Shown here: positions 10,408 through 20,143 of the stretch, piece after piece
Position numbering within the stretch: position 1 is the first letter of the stretch
Layout: each line of letters opens with the position of its first letter
NCBI RefSeq assembly: GCF_900169565.1
Contig: NZ_LT828648.1
Location: 3,260,501-3,324,500, forward strand
Reading direction: 5' to 3'
Source: Nitrospira japonica
Lineage (GTDB): Bacteria > Nitrospirota > Nitrospiria > Nitrospirales > Nitrospiraceae
DNA: 64,000 nucleotides
The notes under the pieces: generated by a model
Database searches by the model: none
What the model was told of the DNA's origin: nothing
Seen by the model: only the letters and a program-made list of their open reading frames with translations
Translations under genes and position numbers: made by a program

Positions 10408-10533
10408 GCAGGCTGTTCCAAAAGTCTGTTCTGCGAGACCGAAGTGGAACGAGGACCCGAGACCTACTCTGTTTGGTACGTCGACGGTCTGCGTGGCACC
10501 GGAACGAAGCCGGCGGACTTTTTCAACACCTGT
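10408..10533. repeat. REP-like palindromic intergenic element with terminal inverted repeats
   Basis: The whole gap between thiE and accC is filled by a 126-bp element. Its left end (GCAGGCTGTTCCAAAAGTC) and the reverse complement of its right end (ACAGGTGTTGAAAAAGTCCG) match imperfectly over about 20 bp. The centre holds nested AGACC/GGTCT arms around TACTCTGTTTGGTACGT. The element abuts the accC stop codon. From memory, closely similar palindromes with GGCTGTT...AAAAAGTCCGCC ends are scattered through Nitrospira genomes; that recollection was not checked. It may fold into a long hairpin and act as a bidirectional terminator. Confidence 0.7.
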
Positions 10534-11873
10534 TAGCCGGCAAGGAAGCGGTCGAGGAACGTCGTCGAGACATGCCCCTTTTGGAAGTCCGGGTCGTTGA
10601 GGATGCGCTTGTGGAGCGGGATGGTCGTCTTGATGCCTTCGATGATGAACTCGTCGAGCGCGCGACGCATGCGGGCAATGGCTTCCTGCCGGTCGCGGCC
10701 GTGAGTGATCACCTTGGCGATCATGGAGTCGTAATAGGGCACGACCAAGGCGTTAGATTCCATCGCCGAATCCACCCGAACCCCGAACCCGCCGGGAGCG
10801 CTGTATCTCGTGATCAGACCGGGCGACGGCGTGAACTTTTCAGGGTCCTCGGCATTGATGCGGCATTCGAGGCTGTGCCCGCTCAGCTTGATGTCCTGTT
10901 GCTTGAAGGAAAGCGGCTCTCCGTCGGCCAGTCGGATCTGCTCCTTGATCAGATCGATCCCCGTGACCATCTCCGTGATGGGATGTTCGACTTGGATCCT
11001 GGTATTCACTTCCATAAAGAAGAAGTTTTGGTCCTTGTCCAGAAGAAACTCCACGGTGCCGACGTTACGATAGTGCACCGCCTTGACCGCTTCCACCGCG
11101 GTCCGCCCGATTTCCCGGCGAAGCTTTTCGTCCACGGCCGGGGAAGGTGTTTCTTCGACCAACTTCTGGTGCCGCCGTTGAATCGAACAGTCACGTTCCC
11201 CGAGATACACCACATGGCCCCGGTGGTCGGCCACGATCTGAACCTCGATGTGACGCGGCTCCAAAAAGTACCGCTCGAGATAGACGCTGTCGTTTCCGAA
11301 CGTAGATTTCGCTTCCGCTTGTGCCGCCTGAAATGCCCGCCCCAGATCGTCCGCCTTGTTGACCACACGCATGCCGCGTCCGCCGCCACCGGCGGCCGCT
11401 TTGATGATCACGGGATAGCCGATCTTTTGGGCGGCCTCAATGGCTTCCTGCTCGCTCTTCAGGCCGCCCGGACTTCCCGGCGTGACCGGCAGACCTCGCT
11501 TGGCGACAATCTCTCGAGCCTTGGCTTTGTCCCCCATGAGAGCGATGTTTTCGGAGGTGGGGCCGATAAACTTGACGCCGATCGATTCGCACACTTCGGC
11601 GAAGTGGGCGTTTTCCGAGAGGAAGCCGTATCCGGGGTGGATCGCATCCGCGCCGGTGATCTCGGCGGCGCTCAGCACATTGGGAATGTTGCGATAACTG
11701 AGTGCCGCTTCCGCAGGCCCGACGCAGACCCGTTCGTCCGCGGCCCGGACATGCAATCCACTGGCATCGGCCTCCGAATGGATCGCCACCGTCTTGATAC
11801 CGAGCTCTTTGCAGGCCCGGATGACGCGAAGCGCGATTTCCCCCCGATTGGCAACGAGAACTTTCTTGAACAA
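10533..11873 (-). CDS. accC: Acetyl-CoA carboxylase biotin carboxylase subunit AccC
   Basis: ATP-grasp enzyme that carboxylates biotin on AccB in the first step of fatty acid synthesis. It starts [19 protein letters not shown], and has the glycine-rich ATP lid [13 protein letters not shown], the [11 protein letters not shown] metal/catalytic segment, and the usual 446-residue length. It is the last gene of the aroQ-efp-accB-accC run and ends directly against a palindromic repeat that could terminate transcription. Confidence 0.97.
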   Translation of the reverse strand: MFKKVLVANRGEIALRVIRACKELGIKTVAIHSEADASGLHVRAADERVCVGPAEAALSYRNIPNVLSAAEITGADAIHPGYGFLSENAHFAEVCESIGVKFIGPTSENIALMGDKAKAREIVAKRGLPVTPGSPGGLKSEQEAIEAAQKIGYPVIIKAAAGGGGRGMRVVNKADDLGRAFQAAQAEAKSTFGNDSVYLERYFLEPRHIEVQIVADHRGHVVYLGERDCSIQRRHQKLVEETPSPAVDEKLRREIGRTAVEAVKAVHYRNVGTVEFLLDKDQNFFFMEVNTRIQVEHPITEMVTGIDLIKEQIRLADGEPLSFKQQDIKLSGHSLECRINAEDPEKFTPSPGLITRYSAPGGFGVRVDSAMESNALVVPYYDSMIAKVITHGRDRQEAIARMRRALDEFIIEGIKTTIPLHKRILNDPDFQKGHVSTTFLDRFLAG

Positions 11874-11931
11874 GCCGTGACTCCGATGCGATGAGGTGGT
11901 CAGTCTGTCATTCAGAACGTGTCACGGAACG

Positions 11932-12504
11932 CTAGGCCGTGGCCTTGGGATCGATGCGAAAGAGGGCCTGCCCGTACTCGACCGGCTTGGTGCTTTCGGC
12001 GAGGATCTTGACGACCTGGCCGTCGACTTCGGACTCAATTTCATTCATCAACTTCATTGCCTCGACGATGCACAACACCTGTCCCCGTTTGACGAAATCA
12101 CCTTCCTCGACATACGGATCGGCATCCGGGGACGGCGACCGATAAAACGTGCCGACGATGGGAGAGGTGATCGTGACCAGACCCGCCGTGTCCTCGGCCG
12201 CGCCGCTGGGCGCCACCGCCGGTTGAGAGACAGCGATCGCGCCGGTCGGAGCGATATCGGTCACGGCTGTCGTGATCGTCTTGACCCCGACCTCATGCCG
12301 AATCCTGATACGGACCCCTTCCCGCTCCAATTCCAATTCGGTCAGATTGTTCCGCTTGAGCAAATCGACCAATTCCTGGATGTGCTTGGATTGGTTTCCC
12401 GTCAGGAAGGGCCGTCCTGCATCTCCGGCCCCCCCCGCCAGGCTCTGCGGCAGAACGATGGGAGTCTCTCGTTTCTTCGGGCGACGAGGCTTACCCCGGG
12501 TCAC
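11932..12504 (-). CDS. accB: Acetyl-CoA carboxylase biotin carboxyl carrier protein AccB
   Basis: Carries biotin between carboxylase and carboxyltransferase. The C-terminal biotinyl domain has the acceptor lysine in VEAMKLMNE and a 'thumb'-like insertion ([17 protein letters not shown]) typical of true AccB. The N-terminal part (about 45 residues, rich in Arg/Lys/Pro) precedes the helical [16 protein letters not shown] segment. The start ATG overlaps the efp stop by 4 nt (ATGA), indicating translational coupling. Confidence 0.95.
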   Translation of the reverse strand: MTRGKPRRPKKRETPIVLPQSLAGGAGDAGRPFLTGNQSKHIQELVDLLKRNNLTELELEREGVRIRIRHEVGVKTITTAVTDIAPTGAIAVSQPAVAPSGAAEDTAGLVTITSPIVGTFYRSPSPDADPYVEEGDFVKRGQVLCIVEAMKLMNEIESEVDGQVVKILAESTKPVEYGQALFRIDPKATA

Positions 12505-13061
12505 CGGACGCGCTCCACATAAGCTCTTGTGCGGGTGTCGATCTTAATCACGGTGCCCACCTCCAGATAGAGTGGAACCTTGATCGTCGCACCGGTCTCG
12601 ACGACGGCCGGCTTGGTGCCGCCGGATGCCGTATCCCCACGGACGCCCGGTTCCGCATCCACCACCTTGAGCTCGATGAAAATCGGCAACTCGACGTCGA
12701 TCGGGCGATGCTCATAGATCAGAATCTTGGCGACCATGTTCTCTTTGAGGAGATCCGCGTTATCCCCGAGTTGCTTCTTGGCAAAGGTCAGCTGCTCGTA
12801 GCTCTCCGTGTCCATGAACGTATAATCGTCACCCGTGGCATAGAGGAACTGCATGTCCCGTTCTTCAAGGTCGGGCTCCTCGAAGCGCTCGCCGGACCGA
12901 AAGGTTCGATCGAGTACGTTGCCCGATATGTAACTCTTGAGTTTGGTACGGACAAATGCCCCGCCCTTTCCCGGTTTCACGTGCTGAAACTCGACAATGT
13001 AGAACGGCTCCCCGTCAAGCAAGAGCCGTACGCCTCCTCGGAAATCAGTGGTCGAAATCAC
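12501..13061 (-). CDS. efp: Translation elongation factor P
   Basis: Three-domain factor that rescues ribosomes stalled at polyproline. The tip loop reads [10 protein letters not shown], so Lys32 is the residue expected to be modified or used unmodified; no modification gene is seen nearby. The C-terminal OB domain ends with the [11 protein letters not shown] segment typical of the family. Length 186 aa is normal. It lies between aroQ and accB in a gene order known from many bacteria. Confidence 0.96.
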   Translation of the reverse strand: MISTTDFRGGVRLLLDGEPFYIVEFQHVKPGKGGAFVRTKLKSYISGNVLDRTFRSGERFEEPDLEERDMQFLYATGDDYTFMDTESYEQLTFAKKQLGDNADLLKENMVAKILIYEHRPIDVELPIFIELKVVDAEPGVRGDTASGGTKPAVVETGATIKVPLYLEVGTVIKIDTRTRAYVERVR

Positions 13062-13113
13062 TCGATGCTCCCTTCACGTTGATTGAATCGTAGTTGGCCA
13101 AGTCATGCGTGCA

Positions 13114-13614
13114 TTAGCGGCGACCCGTCCGCCGATGAGACGTTGCCGCCTTGGAAGAGGGTTGCGTCCTCGGAGGTCGCGCCGTGAGATGCCCGTGCAG
13201 TCCCCGAAGCGCCAACAGATACCCCGCCGGCCCGAGCCCCGAAATCTGCCCAAGCGCCACTCCAGCGACATAAGATTGATGGCGGAAATCTTCCCGCTGA
13301 TGAATGTTGGATAAATGGACCTCGATCGTCGGCAGACTCACGGCCGACAGGGCGTCTCGAATCGCCACGCTGGTGTGCGTGTAGGCCGCGGGATTGATGA
13401 TCACCCCGTGACACCCGCTTCGGGCCTCCTGAATCCACGACACCAATTCTCCTTCGTGGTTGGATTGCCGGATGTCGACCTCGACGGACAGCTCCTCCGC
13501 CAGCTTGACGATATCGCCATCAATGGCGTCGAGAGCGACGGACCCGTAAATACCCTGTTCCCTGGTGCCCAGCAGATTCAGATTTGGACCGTGTAATACG
13601 AGTATCCGTAGCAT
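13114..13614 (-). CDS. aroQ: Type II 3-dehydroquinate dehydratase AroQ
   Basis: Shikimate-pathway dehydratase of the small dodecameric class. The protein from ATG 13614 starts with [18 protein letters not shown], followed by the flexible-loop tyrosine (QGIYGS), [28 protein letters not shown] with the catalytic His region, and [11 protein letters not shown]. The upstream extension to 13707 has no family resemblance. A basic C-terminal tail of about 20 residues ([18 protein letters not shown]) is longer than usual. First gene of the aroQ-efp-accB-accC run. Confidence 0.95.
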   Translation of the reverse strand: MLRILVLHGPNLNLLGTREQGIYGSVALDAIDGDIVKLAEELSVEVDIRQSNHEGELVSWIQEARSGCHGVIINPAAYTHTSVAIRDALSAVSLPTIEVHLSNIHQREDFRHQSYVAGVALGQISGLGPAGYLLALRGLHGHLTARPPRTQPSSKAATSHRRTGRR

Positions 13615-13718
13615 GAACAACTCTGTGGTCGGATGCAACGCTCGACAGGCGGCCTTCACGGGCGACCGGCAGGGCGGCATTGTAACAGGCCGCCAGGTAT
13701 CGGTCAAACTGCTGAATT

Positions 13719-14522
13719 CTATTGAGAACTTAAGGAACCGGACCGATCCGATCCGTTGCGATCACGTCGGGCCCGCTCGATGGAGCGGAGCCAAGCCTCC
13801 AGCTGTGCGACGGTGCCGGCATGGGGAGAGGGGGCGGAAACGGGGTCGACGGAATTCGGTGAAGGCTCGGGAGTGGCCGCAGCCCCATCTTGCCCGGCCT
13901 GATCGACGGCTGCGGCTGGCACAGGGTCCGCGACCTCGTGCGTCGTCGTCGCGGCAGCCGAAAGGTCCTGAAACGGAGTTCGCGGATCGACGGTCTCTGT
14001 TCGGTCCGCTTCCTCCGATACGGGAGAAGTCGAGACGGCCGTGGGAACGATTGGAGCGACAGGACGTATGTGTCCCGGCGTTCTGGTCGTCAACTCGGAT
14101 GATTTCCCCAGTTTTTCCCTGATGGCCCGCGCTTCTTCGTCCCGAGGGTTCAACGCCAGGATGACCTCGCAGCTTCTTAACGCCTCATCCGATGCGCCTT
14201 GAGCCACGTAGATCTTGATGAGGGTCCGATGCGCACGAAGGTTTTCCGGGCTCACCCTGACCGCTTCTTCAAGGAGAGCTTTGGCTTTCGTTGATTGTCC
14301 AAGTTGATCATAGGCTCGACCAAGCACGACCATTGCCGTGATGAAGCCCGGATAGAACTTCAGGCCGTCCTCCAGCACACCGGCGGCTTCCTGCCACATG
14401 CCGGCCTTGCAATACTCTTCCGCCAGCGGCAGGAACACCTTGGACTGAGGATCTTTGGCCAATTGCAAGGCCATCCGGTCGATTTCCATGGCACTGGCCG
14501 AGAGTTTCTGATTCGATGGCAT
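13719..14522 (-). CDS. Tetratricopeptide-repeat protein
   Basis: The N-terminal half (about 20-140) contains three to four TPR units, for example [36 protein letters not shown] and [16 protein letters not shown]. The second half is a Pro/Ala/Thr-rich, low-complexity linker ending in a short conserved-looking helix [15 protein letters not shown]. No signal peptide or membrane segment, so probably a cytoplasmic scaffold. It lies 3 nt after coaBC and about 105 nt before aroQ, within the long minus-strand block. Partner unknown. Confidence 0.85.
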   Translation of the reverse strand: MPSNQKLSASAMEIDRMALQLAKDPQSKVFLPLAEEYCKAGMWQEAAGVLEDGLKFYPGFITAMVVLGRAYDQLGQSTKAKALLEEAVRVSPENLRAHRTLIKIYVAQGASDEALRSCEVILALNPRDEEARAIREKLGKSSELTTRTPGHIRPVAPIVPTAVSTSPVSEEADRTETVDPRTPFQDLSAAATTTHEVADPVPAAAVDQAGQDGAAATPEPSPNSVDPVSAPSPHAGTVAQLEAWLRSIERARRDRNGSDRSGSLSSQ

Positions 14523-14525
14523 CGG

Positions 14526-15773
14526 CTACTCCTCCCCCGTCATAGGCCTGCGAACGGCCGTACGCGCCAGCCGTAGGGCGGCATCCAGGATGTCGTCTGC
14601 AAGCCGGCGCTTGGATCGCAGTCCCAACTCGCTGATGGCCCCGTCTCGATCAATCAATGTCGCGGCATTGTGATCGCTGCCGAAGCCGGCACCGGGAGTC
14701 GTCACATCGTTGGCCACGATGAGGTCGACGCCTTTGGCATTCAATTTCTGACGGGCATGCCGGAGTAAATCCCCCGTTTCGGCGGCGAAGCCGACCAGAA
14801 GTTGGCCCGTGCGCCGGGCGGAAAGATCCGCAAGAATATCGCCGGTGGGCTCGAGATCCAACACGGGGTTCGTGAGGTCACGCTTCTTCAATTTGTTGAC
14901 GGCCCGGTGCTTCGGTCGAAAATCCGCAACCGCCGCCGACATGATCACCACCGTCGACCAGGACAACCGCATGGTCAGCGCCTTGGACATTTCCTCCGCC
15001 GTTTCGACGGAGACGACCTCAACTCCGGCCGGATGAGGCAGCGCGGTAGGACCGGTGACAAGGACGACTGACGCGCCTCTGGCTTGCGCGGCTTCCGCCA
15101 GCGCGTATCCCATTTTTCCTGAACTTCGATTGGAAAGATATCGTACAGGGTCGATCGGTTCCTGCGTGGGACCGGCGGAAACGAGCACCCGGTGGCCGCT
15201 CCAATCGCGCCGGGGCAACAGCACCGCTTGGATCGCGTCGAGTATCGCCGATTCCTCGGCCAGCCGTCCTTGTCCCAGGCGACCAGAGGCCAGAGGGCCT
15301 TCCTCGGGATCCAGGACGGTCACGCCGCGCCGACGCAGGGTGTGAACGTGCTCGACAACGGTCGGATGTGTCCACATGCCGCCGTCCATGGCCGGCGCGA
15401 TGATCACGGGACAAGCGGCCGCCAGCAACATCGTCGTCAAGACATCATCGGCCAAACCCACCGCCGCCTTCGCGAGAAAATTGGCCGTCGCGGGAGCCAC
15501 GACGATGACGTCGGCCCTCTCGGGCAACGTCAAGTGCTTCATTTCCTGATGGGCTTCGAAAAGGTCCGCCGCTACAGGACGCCCTGAAAGCACCTCGAAG
15601 GTTAGGGGCGTCACGAACTTCGCGGCCGCCCGCGTCATCGCGACGTCCACCTGCGCCCCTTCGCGTACCAAGGCGCGCAAAAGATTGACGGCTTTGTAGG
15701 ACGCGATGCTCCCCGTTACTCCAAGAATCACGTGCTTGCCGGCGAGCGTCGGTCCGATCTGCCCAGCAACCAT
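14526..15773 (-). CDS. coaBC: Bifunctional phosphopantothenoylcysteine decarboxylase / phosphopantothenate-cysteine ligase
   Basis: Catalyses two consecutive steps of coenzyme A synthesis. The N-terminal flavoprotein CoaC half starts GKHVILGVTGSIASYKAV and contains the PAMDGGMW segment equivalent to the PxMNxxMW substrate motif (Asp in place of the usual Asn). The CoaB half starts at VLVSAGPTQEPIDPVR and contains VAEAAQARG-type Rossmann elements, KLKKRD and LVGFAAETGD. Length (415 aa) is normal. It follows rpoZ by 13 nt, an arrangement (gmk-rpoZ-coaBC) seen in many bacteria. Confidence 0.95.
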   Translation of the reverse strand: MVAGQIGPTLAGKHVILGVTGSIASYKAVNLLRALVREGAQVDVAMTRAAAKFVTPLTFEVLSGRPVAADLFEAHQEMKHLTLPERADVIVVAPATANFLAKAAVGLADDVLTTMLLAAACPVIIAPAMDGGMWTHPTVVEHVHTLRRRGVTVLDPEEGPLASGRLGQGRLAEESAILDAIQAVLLPRRDWSGHRVLVSAGPTQEPIDPVRYLSNRSSGKMGYALAEAAQARGASVVLVTGPTALPHPAGVEVVSVETAEEMSKALTMRLSWSTVVIMSAAVADFRPKHRAVNKLKKRDLTNPVLDLEPTGDILADLSARRTGQLLVGFAAETGDLLRHARQKLNAKGVDLIVANDVTTPGAGFGSDHNAATLIDRDGAISELGLRSKRRLADDILDAALRLARTAVRRPMTGEE

Positions 15774-15786
15774 GGTTGCTCCTCGG

Positions 15787-16146
15787 TTACTCCTCGGCTT
15801 CAGGCTCTGGAGCCTTTGGCGTGTCGTCGACGTAGACGCTCAGCTCTTTCTTGATCTCACGGGCATCCTCACCGGTCATCATGGCCATGCGCTCGCTTTC
15901 GCCCTCCTTGCCGCGCTTGGCTTCTTTCATCGCATCGCGGGCTTCCTTGCCCATGAGGTACTTGGCTTCACCGCGCAGCACCTCGTCCAGCGCCACGGTG
16001 GTTTCCTTCGTGAAGCGGGAGGCACCGAACGGACGCGAGCCTTGGAGAATGTGCTTGGCTCGTTGAGCCGCCACGATCACCAATCGGTGACGGGAATCAA
16101 ACTGGTCCGGCGTATATTGCGGCAACAAATTCAGCATCTCGATCAT
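15787..16146 (-). CDS. rpoZ: RNA polymerase omega subunit
   Basis: Small subunit that helps assemble RNA polymerase and contributes to ppGpp response. The core shows SRHRLVIVAAQRAKHI and the downstream TTVALDEVLRGE segment. At 119 residues it is longer than E. coli omega and carries a charged middle (KEAKRGKEGESERM) and an acidic tail (APEPEAEE). Its place directly after gmk and before coaBC is the classical context and strengthens the call. Confidence 0.93.
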   Translation of the reverse strand: MIEMLNLLPQYTPDQFDSRHRLVIVAAQRAKHILQGSRPFGASRFTKETTVALDEVLRGEAKYLMGKEARDAMKEAKRGKEGESERMAMMTGEDAREIKKELSVYVDDTPKAPEPEAEE

Positions 16147-16167
16147 GTGGATGAAACCCCTTTCTGG

Positions 16168-16875
16168 TTAATGATGATCTGTTCGATTTTCCGATTGCGA
16201 CTCGTCGGCGAGAAGAAAATCGCGCTCGATCCACGCCGTATCCATCCGCGCGGTTTTCGATCGTTCCGCGAGGAAGATCGTCTCCAGTTCGCGAAGGGAA
16301 CGACCTAACTCGTCGTTGCGGACGACGTACGTGTATTGCCGATAGTTCCACACCTCTTCCTTGACCTTCTGCAACCGGCGTTGAATCTCTTCGGGAGCAT
16401 CGGAAGCCCTCGTTTGCAATCGAGTGCGCAACGCGGCCATGGAGGGAGGAAGGATGAAAATCGACACGGAATCGTCGAATTTCTTCTTCACCTGCAACGC
16501 CCCCTGAACGTCAATTTCCAGCAACACGTCGATTCCTTGATCGAGTTTGTCGGTCAAAGATTTTCTCGGCGTCCCGTAGAGATGACCGTACACACGCGCC
16601 CACTCGACGAACTCATGACGGTCGATCATTTCCTGGAACGTGGCTTCTTCGATGAAAAAATACTCACGGCCGTGTTCCTCGCCCGCCCGCGGCTTTCTGG
16701 TGGTACAAGAAATGGAGTGCCAGAGACCCGGGATGCTCGCGACCAGTTGTTTGCACAGCGTTGTTTTTCCGGTTCCCGACGGCGCGGAAATGATGAACAA
16801 GACGCCGTGACGGTGGAGGGACGCACCCATCGGTCCGGCAGGTGATCGGGCTGGATTTTTGGTCGTGACGCTCAT
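16168..16875 (-). CDS. gmk: Guanylate kinase
   Basis: Phosphorylates GMP to GDP. It has the P-loop SAPSGTGKTTL, the GMP-binding segments SCTTRKPRAGEEHGREYFF and FVEWARVYGHLYGTP, and EIDVQGALQVK with FILPPS. The N-terminal ~25 residues before HGVLFIISAP are extra to the fold. Its ATG overlaps the yicC stop by 4 nt, so the two are translationally coupled. Confidence 0.96.
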   Translation of the reverse strand: MSVTTKNPARSPAGPMGASLHRHGVLFIISAPSGTGKTTLCKQLVASIPGLWHSISCTTRKPRAGEEHGREYFFIEEATFQEMIDRHEFVEWARVYGHLYGTPRKSLTDKLDQGIDVLLEIDVQGALQVKKKFDDSVSIFILPPSMAALRTRLQTRASDAPEEIQRRLQKVKEEVWNYRQYTYVVRNDELGRSLRELETIFLAERSKTARMDTAWIERDFLLADESQSENRTDHH

Positions 16876-17750
16876 TCGACGTTCTGCACTTGTTCTCGAA
16901 TTCGTTCGAGCTCGGCCTTCATATGGACGACCTGAGCGGCGATTTCGGCATCGTTGGCCTTGGAACCGATTGTATTGACCTCACGCCCCATTTCCTGGAG
17001 CAAGAAATCGAGGGTTTTACCTATAGATTCCGATCGGTTAAGCGTTTGCTCAAACTGTACCATATGGGAGTCCAATCTGACTATTTCTTCCGCAATGTCG
17101 CCACGATCCGCATACACGGCCAATTCCTGCAGCAGGCGGGATGCGTCAGGGGGTTCGCCGCCCATCAATTTTTCGACCCGGCTCCGCATTCGATCGAATT
17201 CAGCCTGGACCACTCGGGGAGCCATCGCCCCCACGATCGTCTTCCGCTCCCGAATCGCACCAAGCCGTGCGAGCATGTCCTTCGCCAAGGCATCCCCTTC
17301 CCGCCTTCTCATCGCCACGAGGTCGTCCAGCGCCTTGACCGCCAGTTGTTGAGCCAGTTTGGAGAGCTTTCGATCCTCCACCGGCTGGTCGATAATGGAC
17401 ACCACGTCACGCTGTCCGGCAATCAGGCCAATATCAATGGATCCGCTCAGCTTGAGGGTTTTTTTCAAGGCGCGAAGTGCCTGATGGTACTGCTTCGCCA
17501 AGCCCTGGTCAACAGCCACCGTATGCGACCGTCCCTTTCCGCTCTGGACGGTTATGGTGAGATCAATGCGACCACGGGCACAAACCTGCTGCGCCGCTTT
17601 CTTGATGGTGTCTTCCAAATGATTCAGTGGGCGCGGCAAGCGGCAGGCGATCTCAAGGAAGCGATGATTGACGGACCGCACCTCGACCGCCACCGAACCA
17701 TCCTGCCACGGTGCCTGCTGCCTCCCGAATCCTGTCATGCTTCGAATCAT
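16872..17750 (-). CDS. yicC: YicC-family endoribonuclease-like protein
   Basis: The ATG at 17750 gives the canonical family start MIRSMTGFGR and overlaps the nth stop by 4 nt; an in-frame extension to 18110 runs through nth and is not coding. The 292-residue protein has the family C-terminus LDFLLQEMGREVNTIGSKAND. YicC proteins are stress-related RNases (the E. coli protein degrades the sRNA RyhB). The gene is usually found beside gmk, as here. Confidence 0.93.
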   Translation of the reverse strand: MIRSMTGFGRQQAPWQDGSVAVEVRSVNHRFLEIACRLPRPLNHLEDTIKKAAQQVCARGRIDLTITVQSGKGRSHTVAVDQGLAKQYHQALRALKKTLKLSGSIDIGLIAGQRDVVSIIDQPVEDRKLSKLAQQLAVKALDDLVAMRRREGDALAKDMLARLGAIRERKTIVGAMAPRVVQAEFDRMRSRVEKLMGGEPPDASRLLQELAVYADRGDIAEEIVRLDSHMVQFEQTLNRSESIGKTLDFLLQEMGREVNTIGSKANDAEIAAQVVHMKAELERIREQVQNVE

Positions 17751-18409
17751 GCGGGCCCTTTCTGTTTCCACGTACAGTGCGCGTAAATCGGACAACGTTC
17801 GCATTGCGGGCGCCTGGCAGTGCAGACATACCGTCCGTGCAGCAGCAAGCGCTGCGAGACGGCCGTCCAGCGCGCGGGCGGAAGCAGCCGTTGAAGATCC
17901 TGTTCGATGCGGGTCGGATCGTCCGAGGTCGTAAACCCAAGGCGGTTGGCGACTCGTTTGACATGGGTATCGACGACGATCGCCGGCTTGCCGAAGGCAT
18001 TGCCTAATAGGACGTTGGCGGTCTTTCTTCCAACTCCCGGCAGACCGACCAATTCTTCCATGGTCTCCGGAACCTTTCCGTGAAACTTCTCCTCCACGGC
18101 GCGACCACAAGCGATGATGTTCTTCGCCTTGCTCTTGAAGAATCCCGTCGAACGGATGACTTCTTCCACGTCTCGCTGCGAAGCCTGTCCCAAATCCGCC
18201 GGTGTGGGATACCGCCGGAACAGCGCGGGGGTAACGCGGTTGACCCGTTCATCCGTGCATTGTGCGGACAGGATGGTGGCAATGAGGAGTTCCCATGGAG
18301 TTCGATGGTCGAGTTCCATCTCGGCGGCCGGCATGGAACGGATCAAATTTTCAGCGATCTTGCCGAGACGCTCCTGACGTGCCTTCTGCTGGAGTTGCTT
18401 GGGGATCAT
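17747..18409 (-). CDS. nth: Endonuclease III (DNA glycosylase/AP lyase)
   Basis: Base-excision repair enzyme for oxidised pyrimidines. Signatures are LSAQCTDERVN, the helix-hairpin-helix GLPGVGRKTANVLLG with the catalytic Lys, VVDTHVKRVANRLG with the catalytic Asp, and the C-terminal [4Fe-4S] ligands CTARRPQCERCPIYAHC with the normal 6-2-5 spacing. Length and order are standard. The stop overlaps the yicC start. Confidence 0.96.
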   Translation of the reverse strand: MIPKQLQQKARQERLGKIAENLIRSMPAAEMELDHRTPWELLIATILSAQCTDERVNRVTPALFRRYPTPADLGQASQRDVEEVIRSTGFFKSKAKNIIACGRAVEEKFHGKVPETMEELVGLPGVGRKTANVLLGNAFGKPAIVVDTHVKRVANRLGFTTSDDPTRIEQDLQRLLPPARWTAVSQRLLLHGRYVCTARRPQCERCPIYAHCTWKQKGPA

Positions 18410-18442
18410 ATCGGTCGAAATGGCGGTCCGATTGTGCAGCGC

Positions 18443-20098
18443 TCAACCGCCGGATGCAAGCACGAGGACATCGGGCCCCTTGACGGCAGGCATTCCCGTA
18501 TCAGGCACGAGCAGCGTCAACTGCTGTTCCAGATGGCGCAGCAACGGATGAAGGGTATCCGGATGAATCGCCGAAATCCCGACGGCGCCATAGCGGCGGC
18601 ACAGCAAGGCCGCCTCGTCCGGGGGAAGTCGATCGCACTTATTGAACACGAGCGTGCGCGGAAGCGCGTCGAGGTTCAGATCTCTGAGAATCGTCACCAC
18701 TGCCGAGATCTGGACATCGATGTCGGCTGCGCCGGCGTCCACGACATGAACCAGGAGATCAGCCTCTCGCAATTCTTCCAGCGTGGTACGGAACGCTCCC
18801 AACAGCTCCTGCGGAAGATCCCGGATGAATCCCACCGTGTCGGTGACAATGACCTGCCGGTCCCGGGGAAATCGGAGACGTCGGCTGGTCGTATCGAGGG
18901 TTTCGAACATCCGGTCCTGAGCGGATACATGACTCTTGGAGAGGACGTTGAGCAGCGTCGATTTTCCGGCGTTCGTATATCCGACCAACGAAAGCACCGG
19001 CATCCCGTGCCGATTCCTGCGGGCGCGACGCTGGTCTTGATGTCTGGCGAACTGACGCAAGTCCTGCTCCAAATGCGCAATGCGCTCTCGGATTCTTCGA
19101 CGATCGGTCTCCAATTTAGCCTCGCCAGGCCCCCTAGTTCCGATACCACCGCCCAGTCGCGAGAGATCCGCGCCCTTCCCGGACAGGCGGGGCAGGAGGT
19201 AGCGGAGCTGGGCCAGCTCGACCTGCACCTTGCCCTCCCGGCTGTGGGCGCGTTTGGCAAAAATGTCCAGGATCAATTGGGTCCGATCGATCACGGGGAT
19301 ATCGGTCACTTCGGAAATGGCCCGCGATTGCGCCGGAGACAATGTCTGATCAAAAATCACCATGTCGGCGCCGCGATGAAGCGTTTGGATCAGCACATCC
19401 TTCAGCTTTCCCCTTCCCAGCAAATACCGTTGATGCCCTCCCGTTGTTCGTTGCGTCAGGCGATCGATGACTGAAATTCCCGCCGAAGCCGCCAGCTCCG
19501 CGAGCTCTCCGAGCCGGTCCTCCTGTTCCGCCCGGCTCATGGATGAGGCGCTGACCAGCAAGGCCGACGCCACCCCTTCTTTGGTCGCGTGGCCACGCAC
19601 CCTCTGCAACCCGGCTTCCAGTTCCTCGATGAATACATCGAACACCACGGGAGACTGGTGAAACGCCGTCGTCTTGAGGACATTGAACAATTGGCCCGTG
19701 CCGTTCGGCGGAAGCAGGTGCGCAAGATACAGATTGCCAGGCAGCCCGTCGGAGTCCACGGAGAGCACGCCGATCAAATCCAGACGCAGATACGCAAGGT
19801 CCGTCAGCAGTTCCTGATTGATCGGCTGATCGTGCAATTGCGTTCTGATCACGCGAAGTCCGCGCAACGATTGAACGCCGGCCCTGAACCGTGCCAATGT
19901 CGCCGGAGACAACGTCAGGTCGGTTCCCACGACGATCTCCTGCATCTGGCCTTTTCTGGTCAACACCACCGCGATCGGACGCCGAATGTCCAGAGTGATC
20001 TGGCACATCGTTCTCGCCAATTCCGGGGAGAGCACCTTATCTGGAGGCACGCGCCGCCGATACAACCGTTCGATGGCGTCCAGCTGGCCCGCTTTCAA
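18443..20098 (-). CDS. hflX: GTPase HflX (long form)
   Basis: Ribosome-associated GTPase that splits stalled or hibernating ribosomes under stress. The HflX core shows GGHQRYLLGRGKL, LSRLGGGIGTRGPGE, G1 GYTNAGKST near residue 373, G3 DTVGFIRDLP and G4 NKCD. At 551 residues it is longer than E. coli HflX (426) because of an N-terminal domain of about 150 residues (RRPIAVVLTRKGQMQEIVVG and SVDSDGLPGNLYLAHLLPP) that I associate with HflX from deeper-branching bacteria. Follows tsaD by 45 nt. Confidence 0.93.
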   Translation of the reverse strand: MKAGQLDAIERLYRRRVPPDKVLSPELARTMCQITLDIRRPIAVVLTRKGQMQEIVVGTDLTLSPATLARFRAGVQSLRGLRVIRTQLHDQPINQELLTDLAYLRLDLIGVLSVDSDGLPGNLYLAHLLPPNGTGQLFNVLKTTAFHQSPVVFDVFIEELEAGLQRVRGHATKEGVASALLVSASSMSRAEQEDRLGELAELAASAGISVIDRLTQRTTGGHQRYLLGRGKLKDVLIQTLHRGADMVIFDQTLSPAQSRAISEVTDIPVIDRTQLILDIFAKRAHSREGKVQVELAQLRYLLPRLSGKGADLSRLGGGIGTRGPGEAKLETDRRRIRERIAHLEQDLRQFARHQDQRRARRNRHGMPVLSLVGYTNAGKSTLLNVLSKSHVSAQDRMFETLDTTSRRLRFPRDRQVIVTDTVGFIRDLPQELLGAFRTTLEELREADLLVHVVDAGAADIDVQISAVVTILRDLNLDALPRTLVFNKCDRLPPDEAALLCRRYGAVGISAIHPDTLHPLLRHLEQQLTLLVPDTGMPAVKGPDVLVLASGG

Positions 20099-20143
20099 CC
20101 CGGTAATATGACCAATTACGTCAGAAATGGACGACCTCCCTTG

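Noticed and set aside
10382-10540. TPP riboswitch upstream of thiE
   Set aside because: No CUGAGA-type or other thi-box sequence was found; the region is the palindromic repeat.
10473-11894. Long plus-strand frame (473 codons) opposite accC
   Set aside because: It is antisense to a fully conserved gene, has low-complexity Arg/His/Asp-rich composition and no family motifs; such frames are expected in GC-rich DNA.
17751-18110. N-terminal extension of the yicC frame
   Set aside because: It lies inside nth in another frame; the family start MIRSMTGFGR is at 17750.
18080-19474. 464-codon plus-strand frame opposite nth and hflX
   Set aside because: Crosses two real genes on the opposite strand and shows no protein-like motifs.
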